This document shows positions 26,401 to 38,900 of a stretch of DNA of 64,000 bases, one piece after another; the stretch's first letter is position 1; every line of letters starts with the position of its first letter. The notes below the pieces were generated by a model that was not told the origin of the DNA, did no database searches, and was given only the letters and a program-made list of their open reading frames with translations. The stretch comes from Lingula anatina (taxonomy: Eukaryota; Brachiopoda; Lingulata; Lingulida; Lingulidae), in assembly GCF_001039355.2 (NCBI RefSeq), contig NW_019776091.1:105456-169455 (forward strand), written 5' to 3'. Made by a program: the position numbers and the translations under genes.

Positions 26401-28995
26401 TAGTGGGGGGGTGGGGGTGGGGGTGAGGTACGAAATGAATCGCCGTTATTGAAGAGAAGACATTAAGACACTTTCCAACCTGAATGTCTTATTGGTGTTT
26501 CATTATTTAGCCGCTGAATGAAGAAAGACAGTGTGTTTTTAACAGCGTTTTGGTCAGAACAGCTCGTCCCGTGAGCCGTGTCACGGACCTGGACCAGGGC
26601 AAGGGTGAGGCCGTGGTGTTAAAAGTACTTGAGCGGCCCATCTTTGTACGCGGCACCTCTGTTTATCTATCAAAGACACGAACGCTGTTGTTCTATCAAA
26701 TGAATTACTCCGAGTTACTTTGAAGATCTAAAGAGTGGAGAGCTTTCTTCCTCCAAGTACTTAGTCTCTTCAAGCGTTCGGTGATCCGCTCAGCGTGGGA
26801 CGGTTTTGCAGCACAAGCAAGCGCGTAGCGTTTTTCGAGGGCGAGCTCGATGTTGGCTGATCGGAAAGCCGCGGGTCGCCCGGCCTGCACTTGGTTCATT
26901 CAACGTGTCGGACTGAATTGAAGTTTTCGGGGCGGAATGGGTGTTGTCAAGAATGGTATTCACGGAATATGTGCCTTTCTTTTTTTCTTTCCTTCTTTTT
27001 AAGACGCTGAATAATTGTTTATTGGCACATATTCATTACCATATTTACTCTTTAATATTCAGGATTTTTCTTTATCAGTTTTCAGAAAGAATACTTTCTA
27101 TCTTGGATGAGGAAAAAGGTATATCCTGAAAATAGCTATAACGGGATATCGATATGTCATTTTCATTCCCATATGAATTCTTTTATCTTTGAGATAAAAA
27201 TTCTCTGCAATAGCCTCAACGGGCTTTCGATCTCTTATTCTAATTCCACACCCGATATTGACGTCATGAAATCTGGTATCTCTTTCTACCTGGCTTTCTT
27301 CGTACCTTTAAATAAAGATATTTTAATTTTCTCTTAAAGGTTAAACACACGCGACGTTCTCAGTTAAAAAATTTAGTATGGATTCACTTTAATAAAGACA
27401 AAATGGACGGACGGTGACCTGGAAATGAATCAAAACAAAATAATTCAGGCTTTCCGATCTCCGACCAAGCCACCCAGATTCAGCCTTAAACAAAGAATAA
27501 TACATCAGCTCTAAGTTGATACTGAATTTACTGATCCAACCACTGTGCCCGAAATTATATTATTATCTCGTTTCCCGACCTGATGAGAGAATACGGTAAA
27601 AAAACACGTTTGGACAATCTCGAAAGAAGTGGTGAGAATATAGGGAAACCGCGAGAGGTAGGGTGTGGGTAAACGGCAGCATGCTGGGGAACAGCAACCA
27701 GAAAGACGGCTCGGGTTTCTCGTGTCAAAACAACGTCAACACAGACGCTAACGTCTTTTGAAAACCGGGCCAGTTTTTTCTTATTTTTTTTTCTCTCTCT
27801 TGACCTGAGCTTTCTGACACCTTGGTGTTAGCATTTGCCCGGATAAATTCTTTTCTTTTTTTTTATCTCATCACTTTTTCCACTTTATTGTTTGAAATGA
27901 CGGATATAACAATTGTTTTATCGTCGAAATATCTTACTGCTCTCTCTCTCGTTTGATTGCTCAAAGTGAACAATCCATACGGCCAATTTTGATCATTAAA
28001 AATTAACACACTGCTGATTAAGCTCTTGCTTTTTTTAGAACCACATTAGGTTCAAGATCTATAGCAATCCATAAAGATGCACTTACTACCTCTACTCGGA
28101 ATGTATATGTATCTAATGATAATAGCCCCAGAGTTGAGGACCCAGGTCGCCCGGATCAAGAACGCTAATCGCAGCACTGTGACCTTAGAAATTGTTCCTG
28201 GACACGGCAATGACCGCTCCAACAGCTGACCGCTAATATTAGCATTATTATCAATAATAGTGGACAAGGCTTTGAAAGTGGTTATTCGACAAAAACTAAA
28301 AAAGGAGTTGAGGATATGTGATAATGTACCAGATTTCACTGATAGGACAGTTTAAAAAAAGGTAGAAAAAATACAACGTGGTCTGTAAGAACCGCCAGCA
28401 ACCCGAGGCAATGGTTGCATCTCCGCCCGATTCCCAGTGGTCGCCCTTTCCTGTCCGTTTATCTTGGCTTCTCTAACAGCCCGACCTTCAGGTAAACGCT
28501 AGATGTCAACGGGCCAAAATAAATAAAAGATAAATATTTTCTTTGTGTCTACTATTGCTTAAACAAATCTTAGGATAATTGTTTTAAGCTGTGCGCGTTT
28601 AAAGCCCCGCCGCGCGGTGTGGCGGGTATACAAGACTGTTCCGCTGCCTTCTCGAGTAGAGGCAGCAAGACCCAGAGAAAGTACTCCACTTTAAAATTTC
28701 CCGACTTCAAACAATATATATCAAGGGGAACGCTTTGTACAGCGTCGTCATTCCACTTAAGAAAATAGATCTAGCTATAATGGCACCTCACACCTTCAAG
28801 TTGAGATTTTTTTTTTCAGGGAAAAATCCTTTATATCTTCTTTTAACGGTAATTATGAGACAAGTACTTGTGAAGAAGTATCCAGATAGACCGCTACATG
28901 ACTGAGTTTACACAGAATTTTATATAAAAAAGATGGGCGTATTCAAATAGTGAAATAAATGATAAAAACAACCTCGGATAAACAACCAATGCATN

Positions 28996-29127
28996 AAAGT
29001 CACTTAGTGTTGTAAAATTACATAAAAGGATCATGCCACCATAGGAAAAAGTCACTTAGTGTTGTAAAATTACATAAAAGGATCATGCCACCATAGGAAA
29101 AAGTCACTTAGTGTTGTAAAATTATCT
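28996..29127 (+). repeat. 52-bp tandem repeat, ~2.5 copies, next to an N
   Basis: The motif GTCACTTAGTGTTGTAAAAT starts at 28999, 29051 and 29103, exactly 52 bp apart. The first two units are identical throughout and the third diverges after about 25 bp. The array begins immediately after a single N at 28995, so either it is a true tandem repeat that broke the assembly, or it is duplicated by imperfect contig joining. Confidence 0.9.
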
Positions 29128-30309
29128 ATTATATAGCAACAGATAACTTACCACCATCATAGTAACACGTAGTATAGTGCGCTTTCTTATATCTATTATT
29201 CACTAAGAACCTAATGAGGTTGATTAATCCATTTTCATTAAATCAGTTATTTGCACTGCTATAGATTTTAGATTTCCTATTACAAATTATTATTTCATAT
29301 TACTTTATAGTTATGTAATGAACAGTATTTATATCAATGATGTCCATTGTCGCCAGATAACTCTGATATACATCGCATAAGCTGCAATAAAAACTTCTCT
29401 TTATTTATTTACTTTAGTATGGCATCTCACCATCCTGACGTTTTATATTTCTTCACACATTTTTGTGGGTAAATTGTATATGGTCCTTGGCGCGTCATAA
29501 GTCCATACGAACAGATAGCGGTTTACCATGATCTTCGCACGTATGCTGAAAATATTTGTCAATGTGAATGGGTATTTTTTTTAACAAAGCTATTTCTCAA
29601 ACCCTATTAACCGTTCAAATATTTGTCCATTCAAACCTTCGTGATACAAATAAAACGTTTAACCCAAACTTCTCTATGCTGAATATTTTGCACAGAAGGT
29701 TATCCAATGATGCTGTATCCCCAAGAAAAGCCTTGTAACTGAAAATGATGTGAAAAGTTTTTGTATCTATAATAAGCGTCTTTCAAATAAGTTATCGTTA
29801 GTCGAAGTTGAAATGTGGTCATAAAATATTATTGAGCACATTTTTTATAATTGAAAGAGCAAGATTTGGTGGCAATGTGATTATCATGAAAATTATTAAA
29901 ATGAAAAAATAGATGAGATAAAAAATGACATAAAGGAATATGAAAAATTCCATGTACTGCAAAAGTCATTACAAGCACTCGAAGCCTAATTTAAAGGCGC
30001 ATTTATGACATTCATTTTTTTATCATTTTCCAATTATTGAACTGCTTTCTTTTGATAATTCTGTAAATAATCATATATGCATTTAAATTTATTGACACTT
30101 CTTGTTCAATGGATCCGTTCTTTTTGTTTACTATTACTGATGTAAGATTATATTAAGAGCGTTTCTTTTTCTTTCGAATGTGTTTAGGCAAGGTAGAAAT
30201 CACTGCATGGGTTTATGGTATATTGCCAAGGCCGTAATTTTTACAGATAGAAACAGTGCCAAACACTCATATTAGTTTTCATGTAAATCTGTGGACGTCC
30301 ACTTTGTCC

Positions 30310-30620
30310 TTTTTGGAACTCCACTTAGACCTTTCTAAAGAGGGTAAATTCTGTAGTTGCGTCTTTTTTTCTTTAAATAAATCTGATAACATCTTCACGG
30401 GCTTATCCTGGTCTTTCGTTTAAACGTCTTTAAAGAGGGCGAACGCTTCACTTCAGTGTTTCTGGGAAACGCTTGGTACATTTCAACCAGCTAAATCGAA
30501 CTCCACTTGGCCTTCGCTGAAGAGGGCTGTTGCTCTACAGTAGTATGTCTTGACAGCATTCGATCTACTTCACAATTCTTCCACTAAAACCCGCTGAAGA
30601 GGGTAAACTGTTCACAGTAG
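30310..30620 (+). repeat. Degenerate ~80-95-bp repeat, four copies
   Basis: The core AAGAGGG recurs at 30338, 30433, 30520 and 30597. Flanking similarity is partial: ACTCCACTTAGACCTTTCT and ACTCCACTTGGCCTTCGCT precede the first and third copies, and CTGAAGAGGG is shared by the third and fourth. Spacing shrinks from 95 to 87 to 77 bp. It looks like an old, decayed tandem array; its function is unknown. Confidence 0.55.
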
Positions 30621-32449
30621 TCCGGGGTATTGATTCTCTGCTTGCTCGCGTCTTGTAATCCGGACTTAAGCAAGTCAATACAAACACGGACAGCCCTAAA
30701 ACTCACTACAGCATTGTTGAGAAATGTTTGATATCATAAGACCTCGGTTTTGGCTTGTTGTAACAAAGGGTTAGGAGAACTACTCAATGTAGTAGGACAG
30801 TGTACACATGCTAGAGAAAGCTGCCTGTGCCTTGTATGTCCATGCTCCCCGTTTACCTGCTTGATGTCGCATTCACTGAATCCTCGGAATAGTCGATATA
30901 TTGACAGCTAATGGGTCCATTTTCTGAAATGTTGTGAAGCGTAAAACGGGTAGTTTGAAAACTGTCCATTCTATTAATAAAATATCTCCTAAAAATGATG
31001 CTATTTTATAAGTAGATTTCTTATTATGAAGGACAATACTTTACTTTTTTTCAAAGTGGCTCTCTAACATTGAATCCAAATTCGCCGGCATTGTCATCTT
31101 CGTTTTTTATTTCCGTTGAAAGTAAAATGAATGAATAAAAACACCATGTATTCTGGTTAAAAATAAATTACAAAAAAAAAAAAAAAATGTACCCGAACTT
31201 CCTCATTTTGACGGAAAACGCGTTTGGTATGATGAGTTATCACATATCTCGTATCTCATATAGCATTTTTTATACCTTATTTGATATATTTTATTTCCAC
31301 TTTTCATGTTTTATTTCTGTTCGAATACGTTTTTACAATGACTAAGGATATATACTTTGACTACTGCACTAAAACTACAAACACAATTTAAACAAATTTA
31401 CACAGATATGATTTTCACCAAGGTTGCTTTTAAACATTGCCATCATTACGGCATTTAATCAGTTTATAAAGTTAACTAGATGGCGGTTGATTTAGAATAT
31501 TATTTCTTGTATTGCTGCATGTTGTGATATTCTATTGTTTTTAAGTCACGTGATTGCAGAAAATATTGACGATTGGGAAACTGAGTTAGGTGTAAAAAGA
31601 AAACTAAAAAAACGAATAGAATAAAATATTATCTGTACATTAAGTAGGATGTGAGGTAGAACTCCCAAAAAAAGCACAGGGAGCTGATATAGAACTGAAT
31701 TTAAACAATAGTGTAGGATTACATAGAAATAACCTGCATTCCTTTAACTTGAAGAATTTTTCATGTTGGTCACGTGACAGCTGGACTTCGGCATCTGTAG
31801 AAGGAAGAAACTCTTTACTCCGGATTTCTGTTGACAAGTGAAAGGAAGCCCTGCCTTCAACATGGTGTTTGATAATGGGAAAGGAACGCGCAGGGAGATG
31901 TCTTGTTTCGGGGGCTCTAATCCCTCCCTTCCGCCGCTACTTGGCTTAGGAGGGTCCTCGATAAACCCCGACTAATCCGCAATCGATTTCACTAGAAGTT
32001 TCGCCTTCAGTGGTCGGGGTTTGCGGCAGGTATATTTCTCCACCTGTCAAGCAGCAGTACAGGTATTATCTAAGCTGGGCCTGTTTTCAAAGACTAAAAC
32101 TGTGGAAAGGCCCCTCTGGCACTGACCACACTGCCAGGCTCTTTGCAACCTATGTTGATGTTGGTTTGCCAAAGTGCGGATAAAATCGGAGCTAAAAAAC
32201 AATAGTGCTTTCAGTTCATGTATTTTATGATCTAATCATATATTTATTATTGCCATTGAAGGTGTTGGCCTATCTTTTTTCTTTACCGTGTCTTTAATCA
32301 AATCACAGGTAATGTGTCACAGCTGAAAAACTGAGAGAAATCTGTATCAGTATTATAAAACAAATTGCCGATATCGGATGTTTACAACGTTTATCCCCTG
32401 GCTCTCCCCTAAGTAAAAGTGGACCACCCGAAGCAAGGCTCAAGCCCAA

Positions 32450-32520
32450 CCAATGAAACGAACAGGCTGGGAGAAAGTTGTCAGTAAACACTCTGACAGC
32501 CCGTTGCTCGTATAATAAAA
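32450..32520 (+). promoter_or_regulatory. Candidate core promoter of Lhx2/9 (CCAAT and TATA)
   Basis: A CCAAT box lies at 32450-32454 and a TATA-like TATAATAAAA at 32511-32520, 61 bp downstream. Transcription would start about 30 bp after the TATA element, near 32540-32545, in sequence that becomes GC- and CpG-richer. The proposed first coding exon begins about 300 bp further on. The spacing is what a TATA-type promoter should show, but no transcript evidence is available. Confidence 0.5.
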
Positions 32521-32540
32521 GCGTTCAGTGGAGTGAGATG

Positions 32541-32847
32541 AGATCGCGCAGCCCCTCCTCCTGTATCGCAGCAAGATTCATCTCCACTTTTCAGTTTATT
32601 AACGAACGAAAACCTGCAAGAGTCAGACACAGGGATAGTAGTTTGTGCTTGACCATCACAAGCTGAACTATCGCGAGTTGGCAGAGGAAAGAAAAACCTA
32701 CCAGCAGTCAAACTAAGACAACGCCGCACAGTGGCTACCATAATACTCGTGCTTATTCTATAGCAAAGCATGTTTTCCTTGGAACGTGCGGTAGAGTAGG
32801 GTTCGCCAGCTGAGAGAGTCCCCGCAAGCGCCACTTGATCACGCGTG
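32541..32847 (+). other. Candidate 5'UTR of Lhx2/9
   Basis: This segment lies between the predicted start site and the proposed ATG. It is GC-richer than the flanks. It contains one short upstream reading frame (32770-32799) and an in-frame TGA at 32836-32838, four codons before the ATG, which fixes the N-terminus of this reading. Its left limit is inferred from the TATA position only. Confidence 0.4.
32770..32799 (+). promoter_or_regulatory. Upstream open reading frame in the candidate 5'UTR
   Basis: ATG, eight further codons and TAG (peptide MFSLERAVE) end 48 nt before the proposed main ATG, in a different frame. The context has A at -3 and T at +4. If the 5'UTR is right, ribosomes would meet it first and could have to reinitiate. 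Confidence 0.35.
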
Positions 32848-32943
32848 ATGGTGGAGAAACATTCCCCTCACGCGGTGGAGTTTTATCCGGAGACGAACAG
32901 CAAGCCTGAGCCAACAAAGAGGAGAGGGAAGAGAAATAACTCG
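32848..32943 (+). CDS. Lhx2/9: Lhx2/9 coding exon 1 (proposed): N-terminal tail
   Basis: This encodes 32 residues beginning [15 protein letters not shown] and ending KRRGKRNNS, with a basic cluster. The ATG has G at -3 and G at +4, a strong context, and a stop four codons upstream in frame. The donor TCG|GTGAGT is consensus and phase 0. The LIM1 exon starts in phase 0 with Val-Met-Pro, so the join is open. In vertebrate Lhx2 a short first exon also precedes a Met-Pro-Ser-Ile start of the next exon, which matches the boundary here (VMPVI). The 32 residues show no convincing similarity to vertebrate N-termini, so another first exon remains possible. A promoter-like CCAAT/TATA pair upstream supports this choice. 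Confidence 0.55.
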
Positions 32944-35900
32944 GTGAGTAGCGTTCGACCGGCCACTCTGTTGAGGTTTGGTGTGTGCACGTGGTACTGA
33001 GGCGAAGAGGAGGAGAGGGGGGAGGGGGTACAGGTTCTGTCTATTTACACAGCCGTGAGGTCAAGATATGCCGCATGTATTTATGTAAAGTTCCGGAAAG
33101 ATGTGGCAGGTATTTCACCTGACCGTGGTTTAAGTACCTCGAGTCCGTATTGTCAACGAAAATATTATCAGACTGTATCTGGTGAACGGGTATATATTAC
33201 AGCGGCCGTGTACCGATACTGTTTGAGAAGGGCTATTTTATTTTATAGCATCGTTGACGCATTCACGGGCTTGGACGCAGCAGGCAATGCAGCAATTAAA
33301 GGTGTACAGTAATGCTATGCCCCAAAAGTTAAAATCCCCATATCCTTGGCGATTCACCGCATGTTTTATCGATACACCAAGAGGCTATCCCTCCAGAAAG
33401 ACCAACTACTTTCAAGTGGTCTTCATTATTGTGATTGTTCCAAATGGAGTTGGGTCGAGAAATGCCTGGAATATACCTTGCTTTGTATTTATAAGCAGAA
33501 AACCTGGCGCTGGTATATGTTTTCCGGCAGTTAATATTTTAGATGTCCAGTTCTTGTTTCATGGCCAATTACCCCCCCCCCTCCCTTTCCCTTCAGACTC
33601 AGGACAGACGTACACACAGATAATTTTCTATCTGGCATTTGTCTGTCTTTGGCTGTCTAATTCTGAATTGTCTGCTTCTGGTTGACTGAAAAGTTTCTTT
33701 TTTTCTAGCCTCTGATATGTGCAGTAGTGTGAAATTTTCTTTTGTACAGAAAAAGAAAGGATGAAAGAGAGACATTTTACAGTATGTTCTACGGAGTTGT
33801 TGTATTTTGTCACAGATAGCGTAAAACCCCCTGTGAAATGATATTGGACCTTAACTTGTCGGTGATGGTTATTCTCCTTGTTCTGCTTCGTTATTTAGCC
33901 TACATTATCTACAATACGGGATAAAAAGAAACAGTCACTTTATCAGGTTGTTGACATCAAATACAGTGTACAACTGTGCCCATCCTGGGCATTATTCAAA
34001 TGCACGAAACTCAAATATATCTGCTTGTGTCCTTGTAAGCCTAAAGTAATAGAAATGAAAAAGAAAAAAAAAATTCACTGCGCTCAACTTTCAGTTTAGA
34101 GCAAGAAATGAAAAATTGGGGTGCAGACTTGGTATTGTCAGTTATGGTATAGTTTGAAAAAGTGGGACGCCGGACCACGGGATATCGAGAGAGAGAGAAA
34201 TAAACCGGGCAGATCATGCAGTCGAGGCCCCCGGGATAGAAATCGTCGCCCGCCAATGTTTTTCCTGGTAATCCGGTGATGGGATATGGGTAAATCAGGT
34301 TAGCGAGATGAGCACAAACAGTTGAATCGACTGGGTTAAGAGGTAAAAAATCCAAAAAACTTGGAGGTGATGCTCACTGACTTCTCCACACTGTTGATGT
34401 TGGTTGTCTTTTTTTCATTCGTGAACTACAAGAAACTGCAAATACGTAATTTAGTGTTAAGATACCTGTGCAGGCTTAACGCCGCTGCTGGGAAAGTAAG
34501 TTTTGAACATGACCCCCCTCCTCCCCGTCTACACACTAACCCTTAATTAAGCCACAAATTTCTTTCAGAAAACAGGTATTCCAAAACGCGCGTTAGCTGG
34601 CTTCAAATTATTCGTCTGGTATTTAAGAAATATCTTCCTGTGACCATCCACCGCCGCATCAACATCAATACGCGGAAGAAACTACTCTGATTTTAGCGTG
34701 AGAGAACCACAGCCGTGGATCTTTGATTTCGGATACTACATTGTAGTAGCTTGTATAGAAGTACGTGTAGCACGAAATGCGCTTCGCATTGTATTTCCCG
34801 TGTGCTGCTTCTCGTAGGAAAGTCATGTTCTTTAACAAAGAGGAACATAATTCTAAATGTAGATCGAATGGAGATATTTTTGTGACGATGTTGTCAGACA
34901 TAACAATGATACCTACTCGTGAGTAGCCTACCTGTAATGTTGTAATTCTGATATCGTACTTGTAAATCATTAGATCTTCCACACTTGTAACTACTACTAG
35001 GCCTACTGGCACGCAAAACACTTGTGTTTCTATAAACGTCGGTAGTAGAAGGAATAAGTACAAATAAGACTTGATATAAGAGGGAACTTAGTTGCTCGGG
35101 AACAGATTTTTTTGATTGGCTGGAAGGGTTCTTTTGAATGCACAATAAGAACAAAAAGAAATAAATGCAAATGAAAAAACGGAGGTTAACGCATCAGCCA
35201 TTGAGGAGATTTCCTAGATTAGATATCCCTTTCCAAGTTAGAAGAATATTTGATTTATTAAATAACATGAAAATGCCAATAAAATTAGTCGTTGTACAAA
35301 GGGGAATATTGCTTATAATTGCGTAACCTATGTAGCGACCTTAACACAAATGAAATACCGACACACGTAGACAAGAAGAATAAACAAGTCAGTAAACAAA
35401 CCGGTATTGGCTGACATAGAGCAGTCGACGCAGCATCTGCGGATTACGTTAACACAGGGCATGTTGCTCGCGCTAACAGCCCACTTCAACTTCAGCTCTG
35501 TTGCCATCTTTCTGAGGAACTGGACCTTTATGTTAGGGTCTTAAGGTCGAAGTAACGGGTGAAAGTTGGGGAAGGCAGGTGATGAGTGGCACTTGTTTCG
35601 TACTATTTCTGGGGAACTCTTCCTCTATTAATGGATGGGTTAATACTGGAATAATTCACCATTGGCTCGACGCTAGGAGCAATCTAACTGAACAGAATCA
35701 TAGATTTGTAGTGATGTATTGTGCATCTATTGTTATACAAATTACTTTTTCTTTTTTGTTTGGATAAAGAGGTTTACTGGTTATCTATATTTGGTAAAAT
35801 TTAATGAATATCACATTTAAGTACTTGATCAGTTTTCATAAAGCCGAGAAAAAAATGTATGTATAAAAGCAAACATTATTGACAGGGTATATGCTGCGGG

Positions 35901-38900
35901 CTAGCTGGAAGTAGTTGTCTCTGGACCCGCCTTTGTTAAATGAAAACGTCTTGTAAAAGTGGGATCGTTGGTCAATGTTATGACCAGAAAGTACATTCTT
36001 TCGGATATTGCATTTTTTCTGATAGCTCTTGTTAAATAAAATGTGGCATGTTTTCCCGACAAAGCTGTTACTGAAGATCGCAAAGAGATGGGAGTAATAA
36101 CTTTCCACTTTAACATGGCAAATTCTAGCGATTTTTAACTGCTGCACTTTCGACTGAGACTCGTAAAAGGCGCTTGGTATTTAGCTGGGGTTAGTTTTAT
36201 GTTAGTGAATTACTCTGTCAAGTCTTTGCAATCTCCCGTGATATTCTCCGCATACTTCAGTGAAAAATTGGTGCCAAGAATAAAAAATAAACCTATTCTA
36301 GAATTAATACATTGTTGCCAACATTTCAAGCCGAAAAATTTGTAGACCCAATGTTTATTTTTCTATGAGTTTGGCAAACAAATGAGTCATTATCATATTG
36401 TGTTGAATTGTGCGGTAAATATGACAGAATAGGTGATGAATATTCATATCATAACATTTAAAATTCATGGTGTTAAATGCGACAGATTCTTTTAATGCAT
36501 TGCTAGCCAATTAAAATGCATATCCTACATTGATTTAATTGCTGGTGGGAGTTTCATGGAGTTTGAAGTGTTGCAGCAATCTTTTTATTCGCCTCGAAAG
36601 TTGATAATGGAGACAAATAGGAACATTAACTGTACGCTTCAATCATGTGATGTTTTGAATATTTTTTCTGCGTGGAAAGTGTCTTGGAGTGGTCCTGCTT
36701 CATTAGGTCTCTTCAAGCCAACTAACTTAGCAAACCTCTTATCCATGATCTGGGCCCACATATATAACATAGGGCCAGGGGCTATGGATAGCCAAAGCAG
36801 CTTCTGCCTCGCCGTATTTGTTAATTGAAATAACGGCAGTCTCTGTATTTATCGTTAATTCGATTACGCGATGGAGAGTGAATATCGGAAGGGTTTTAAG
36901 AAAAGCCTGTAGTATTAAAACATAGATTTAACAGTTGCGCACGATTAAATGTTGTTACATAAACGCTTTAAAAGCACAGGTGGGGGCGTTTTCCTAGCTA
37001 GACTGGGTGGAAGATGTTCTAGACAGTTGGTGGTGTTTATCCTCCCCAATAATATGTTTATACTCTAGTCCTCCTCAAGTACCAAACATATTTTCCTTGG
37101 ACAGTGTGCTCGATATTTCAGGTGTGAATTTTCGCATACTTCTCTTCTGCGTATTGTCGGCCTTTGTTTTCAGACACGGATTTGACAAAGTGAAAGTGTT
37201 TTCAGATGAGGGAGATACGCATATTGTGTTTGAGAAATCTATAATGCGAGCGGAAGAGTGCCCGCAGACATTTTGGAAACGCGCACGTGTGCATCTTGAC
37301 AGGACAAGCCCCCAGCACACACGCCGACTGCAAATCTGATGTACGCTTCAGTAAACATCCCTTTGTTGGGGAATATTTTTTACAGATAATCATATGAAGA
37401 AATCGTACAGAAGAAAACAATTATGTCGTAATTAGTCAATGTTGTAATTAGAATTATCTGTTTGAATGCTTAACGAAGCAATTAGTTAACATATGTAAAT
37501 TACACGTATGGGTTTAAAATTGCACAAATAGTTGAACAAGTATGTTTAAATCGATCTACTTCATTTAACTCGTTTTACGGAATATGGACTTTATCACTCA
37601 AAAGACGCGGGAAGAAATGCGACAACTGCGTAGACGGCCCTCATGAAATGGAATGAGAAATTTAAGCATGACATCTCGAAGTTTCGTTTTTATATAATAA
37701 GTTTTACTACTGGGTAAAGGAAATGTGTTTAAACTAATGGGCACTTAAACAAAAATAAGTCTTCGCACATAATAAAACTGCGCTGATGAACCTCAATTTT
37801 CTGTCATTCTCTATTTGTTTATTTTCTTTTTGTGTTAACTTTATTTTTTTTAATCATTTTATTAAATTGTTTTACCTGCCTGATATAAAGTCAACAGTTG
37901 AAGCATTTATCTTTTCTGAAAGCTAATTTTTCCGACTTATTTTTCTCCTCTGTGCAAACGTATTTCAGTACCAGTCCCAGATATTTTGTATACAGTGTAC
38001 TTGTATTTAATTCTTCTATGTTTGCTAAAGGCCCCGATATCAAAACATACGTTAAAAAGCAGTATCTTAATGTTAACACGCCAAATGTATTGGCGCAAAC
38101 GTAATTAAGAAGAAACTGAGTATAAACAAAAATTGCATTTGTTTCCAAGCAAGCTGGATCTCATGGAGTAACCCTCATATTTATTTCCAGAATAAAAAGC
38201 AACTGTTACGTGTAGGAAAAATCTAGAAAGAGGTGGTGTTCAATAAAGAGAACGACAAGTAGAACAAAGAAGCAAACAAAAATTGAAAACATGCATTTGA
38301 TAAATAGGAAATAATATTTTCAGTTTAAAAGCTCGATTGACTAATACTTGGAAACACATTCCGTGTATTAATGTCTCAAATCTGTACATTTATATGCAAC
38401 TTAATCATTTTACGTCAATAGTATTAACGGTAGCTGTCATGATTTGATCCTGGACCAACTTAACAACAAATATTTCACATGAAGTCTCTCTCAGTCTCCT
38501 AAGGTGTTATTTCCCAGTTCATTTCTTCCTCCCAATCCGCGCGGTTTTATTTCCGTCGCGATCTTGTTGAGCTCTCGAGCGCACGTGCGCGTTAGAACAG
38601 ATTGTCTTGTTACGTAATCTGAACTAAGAATACGCCAAGAACGCTGCGGTCGCACCGAGCCACCCCTTCTATAAGTTGTTCTTGCCACTGTGGAGCGTTA
38701 TGTACCAACAATAGCGCATCAGTTTGAAGAAGTCGTTCAGCTCCCGCTTCCTGTGGGGAGTTCTCACCTCGCGGTACCCGCTGTTCGTGTATTATAGGCG
38801 GAGTAACCCTCATTGCATGCTATACTTGGATTATAGATTATTGCTTTACTGTAAGAAGAAATCGCTTAAAGGTCGAAATCGATTAGACGCGTGGGAACGA

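Larger units (their letters stand above)
22255..32449. other. Non-coding interval upstream of the Lhx2/9 promoter
   Basis: No recognisable exon lies here. It contains GA, CT and GT microsatellites (23208-23226, 23449-23490), a G-rich stretch at 26403-26428, a CpG-rich segment at about 26540-26950, a 52-bp repeat beside an N (28995-29127), degenerate repeats at about 30310-30620, and a GC-richer segment with two TAATCC motifs at about 31850-32120 that is a plausible proximal regulatory element. Confidence 0.5.

Noticed and set aside
28052-28339. 95-codon minus-strand frame, and a plus-strand frame faintly like the end of a PDZ domain
   Set aside because: Neither shows enough conserved residues to name a family, and the splice signals are poor.
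33254-33685. 143-codon plus-strand frame in intron 1
   Set aside because: No domain, low-complexity Pro/Phe and homopolymer-derived segments, and overlapping frames of similar length.
34370-34495. Hydrophobic frame ending at AAA|GTAAGT in phase 0 as an alternative Lhx2/9 first exon
   Set aside because: The phase fits, but a membrane-like N-terminus makes no sense for a nuclear factor and there is no promoter signal.
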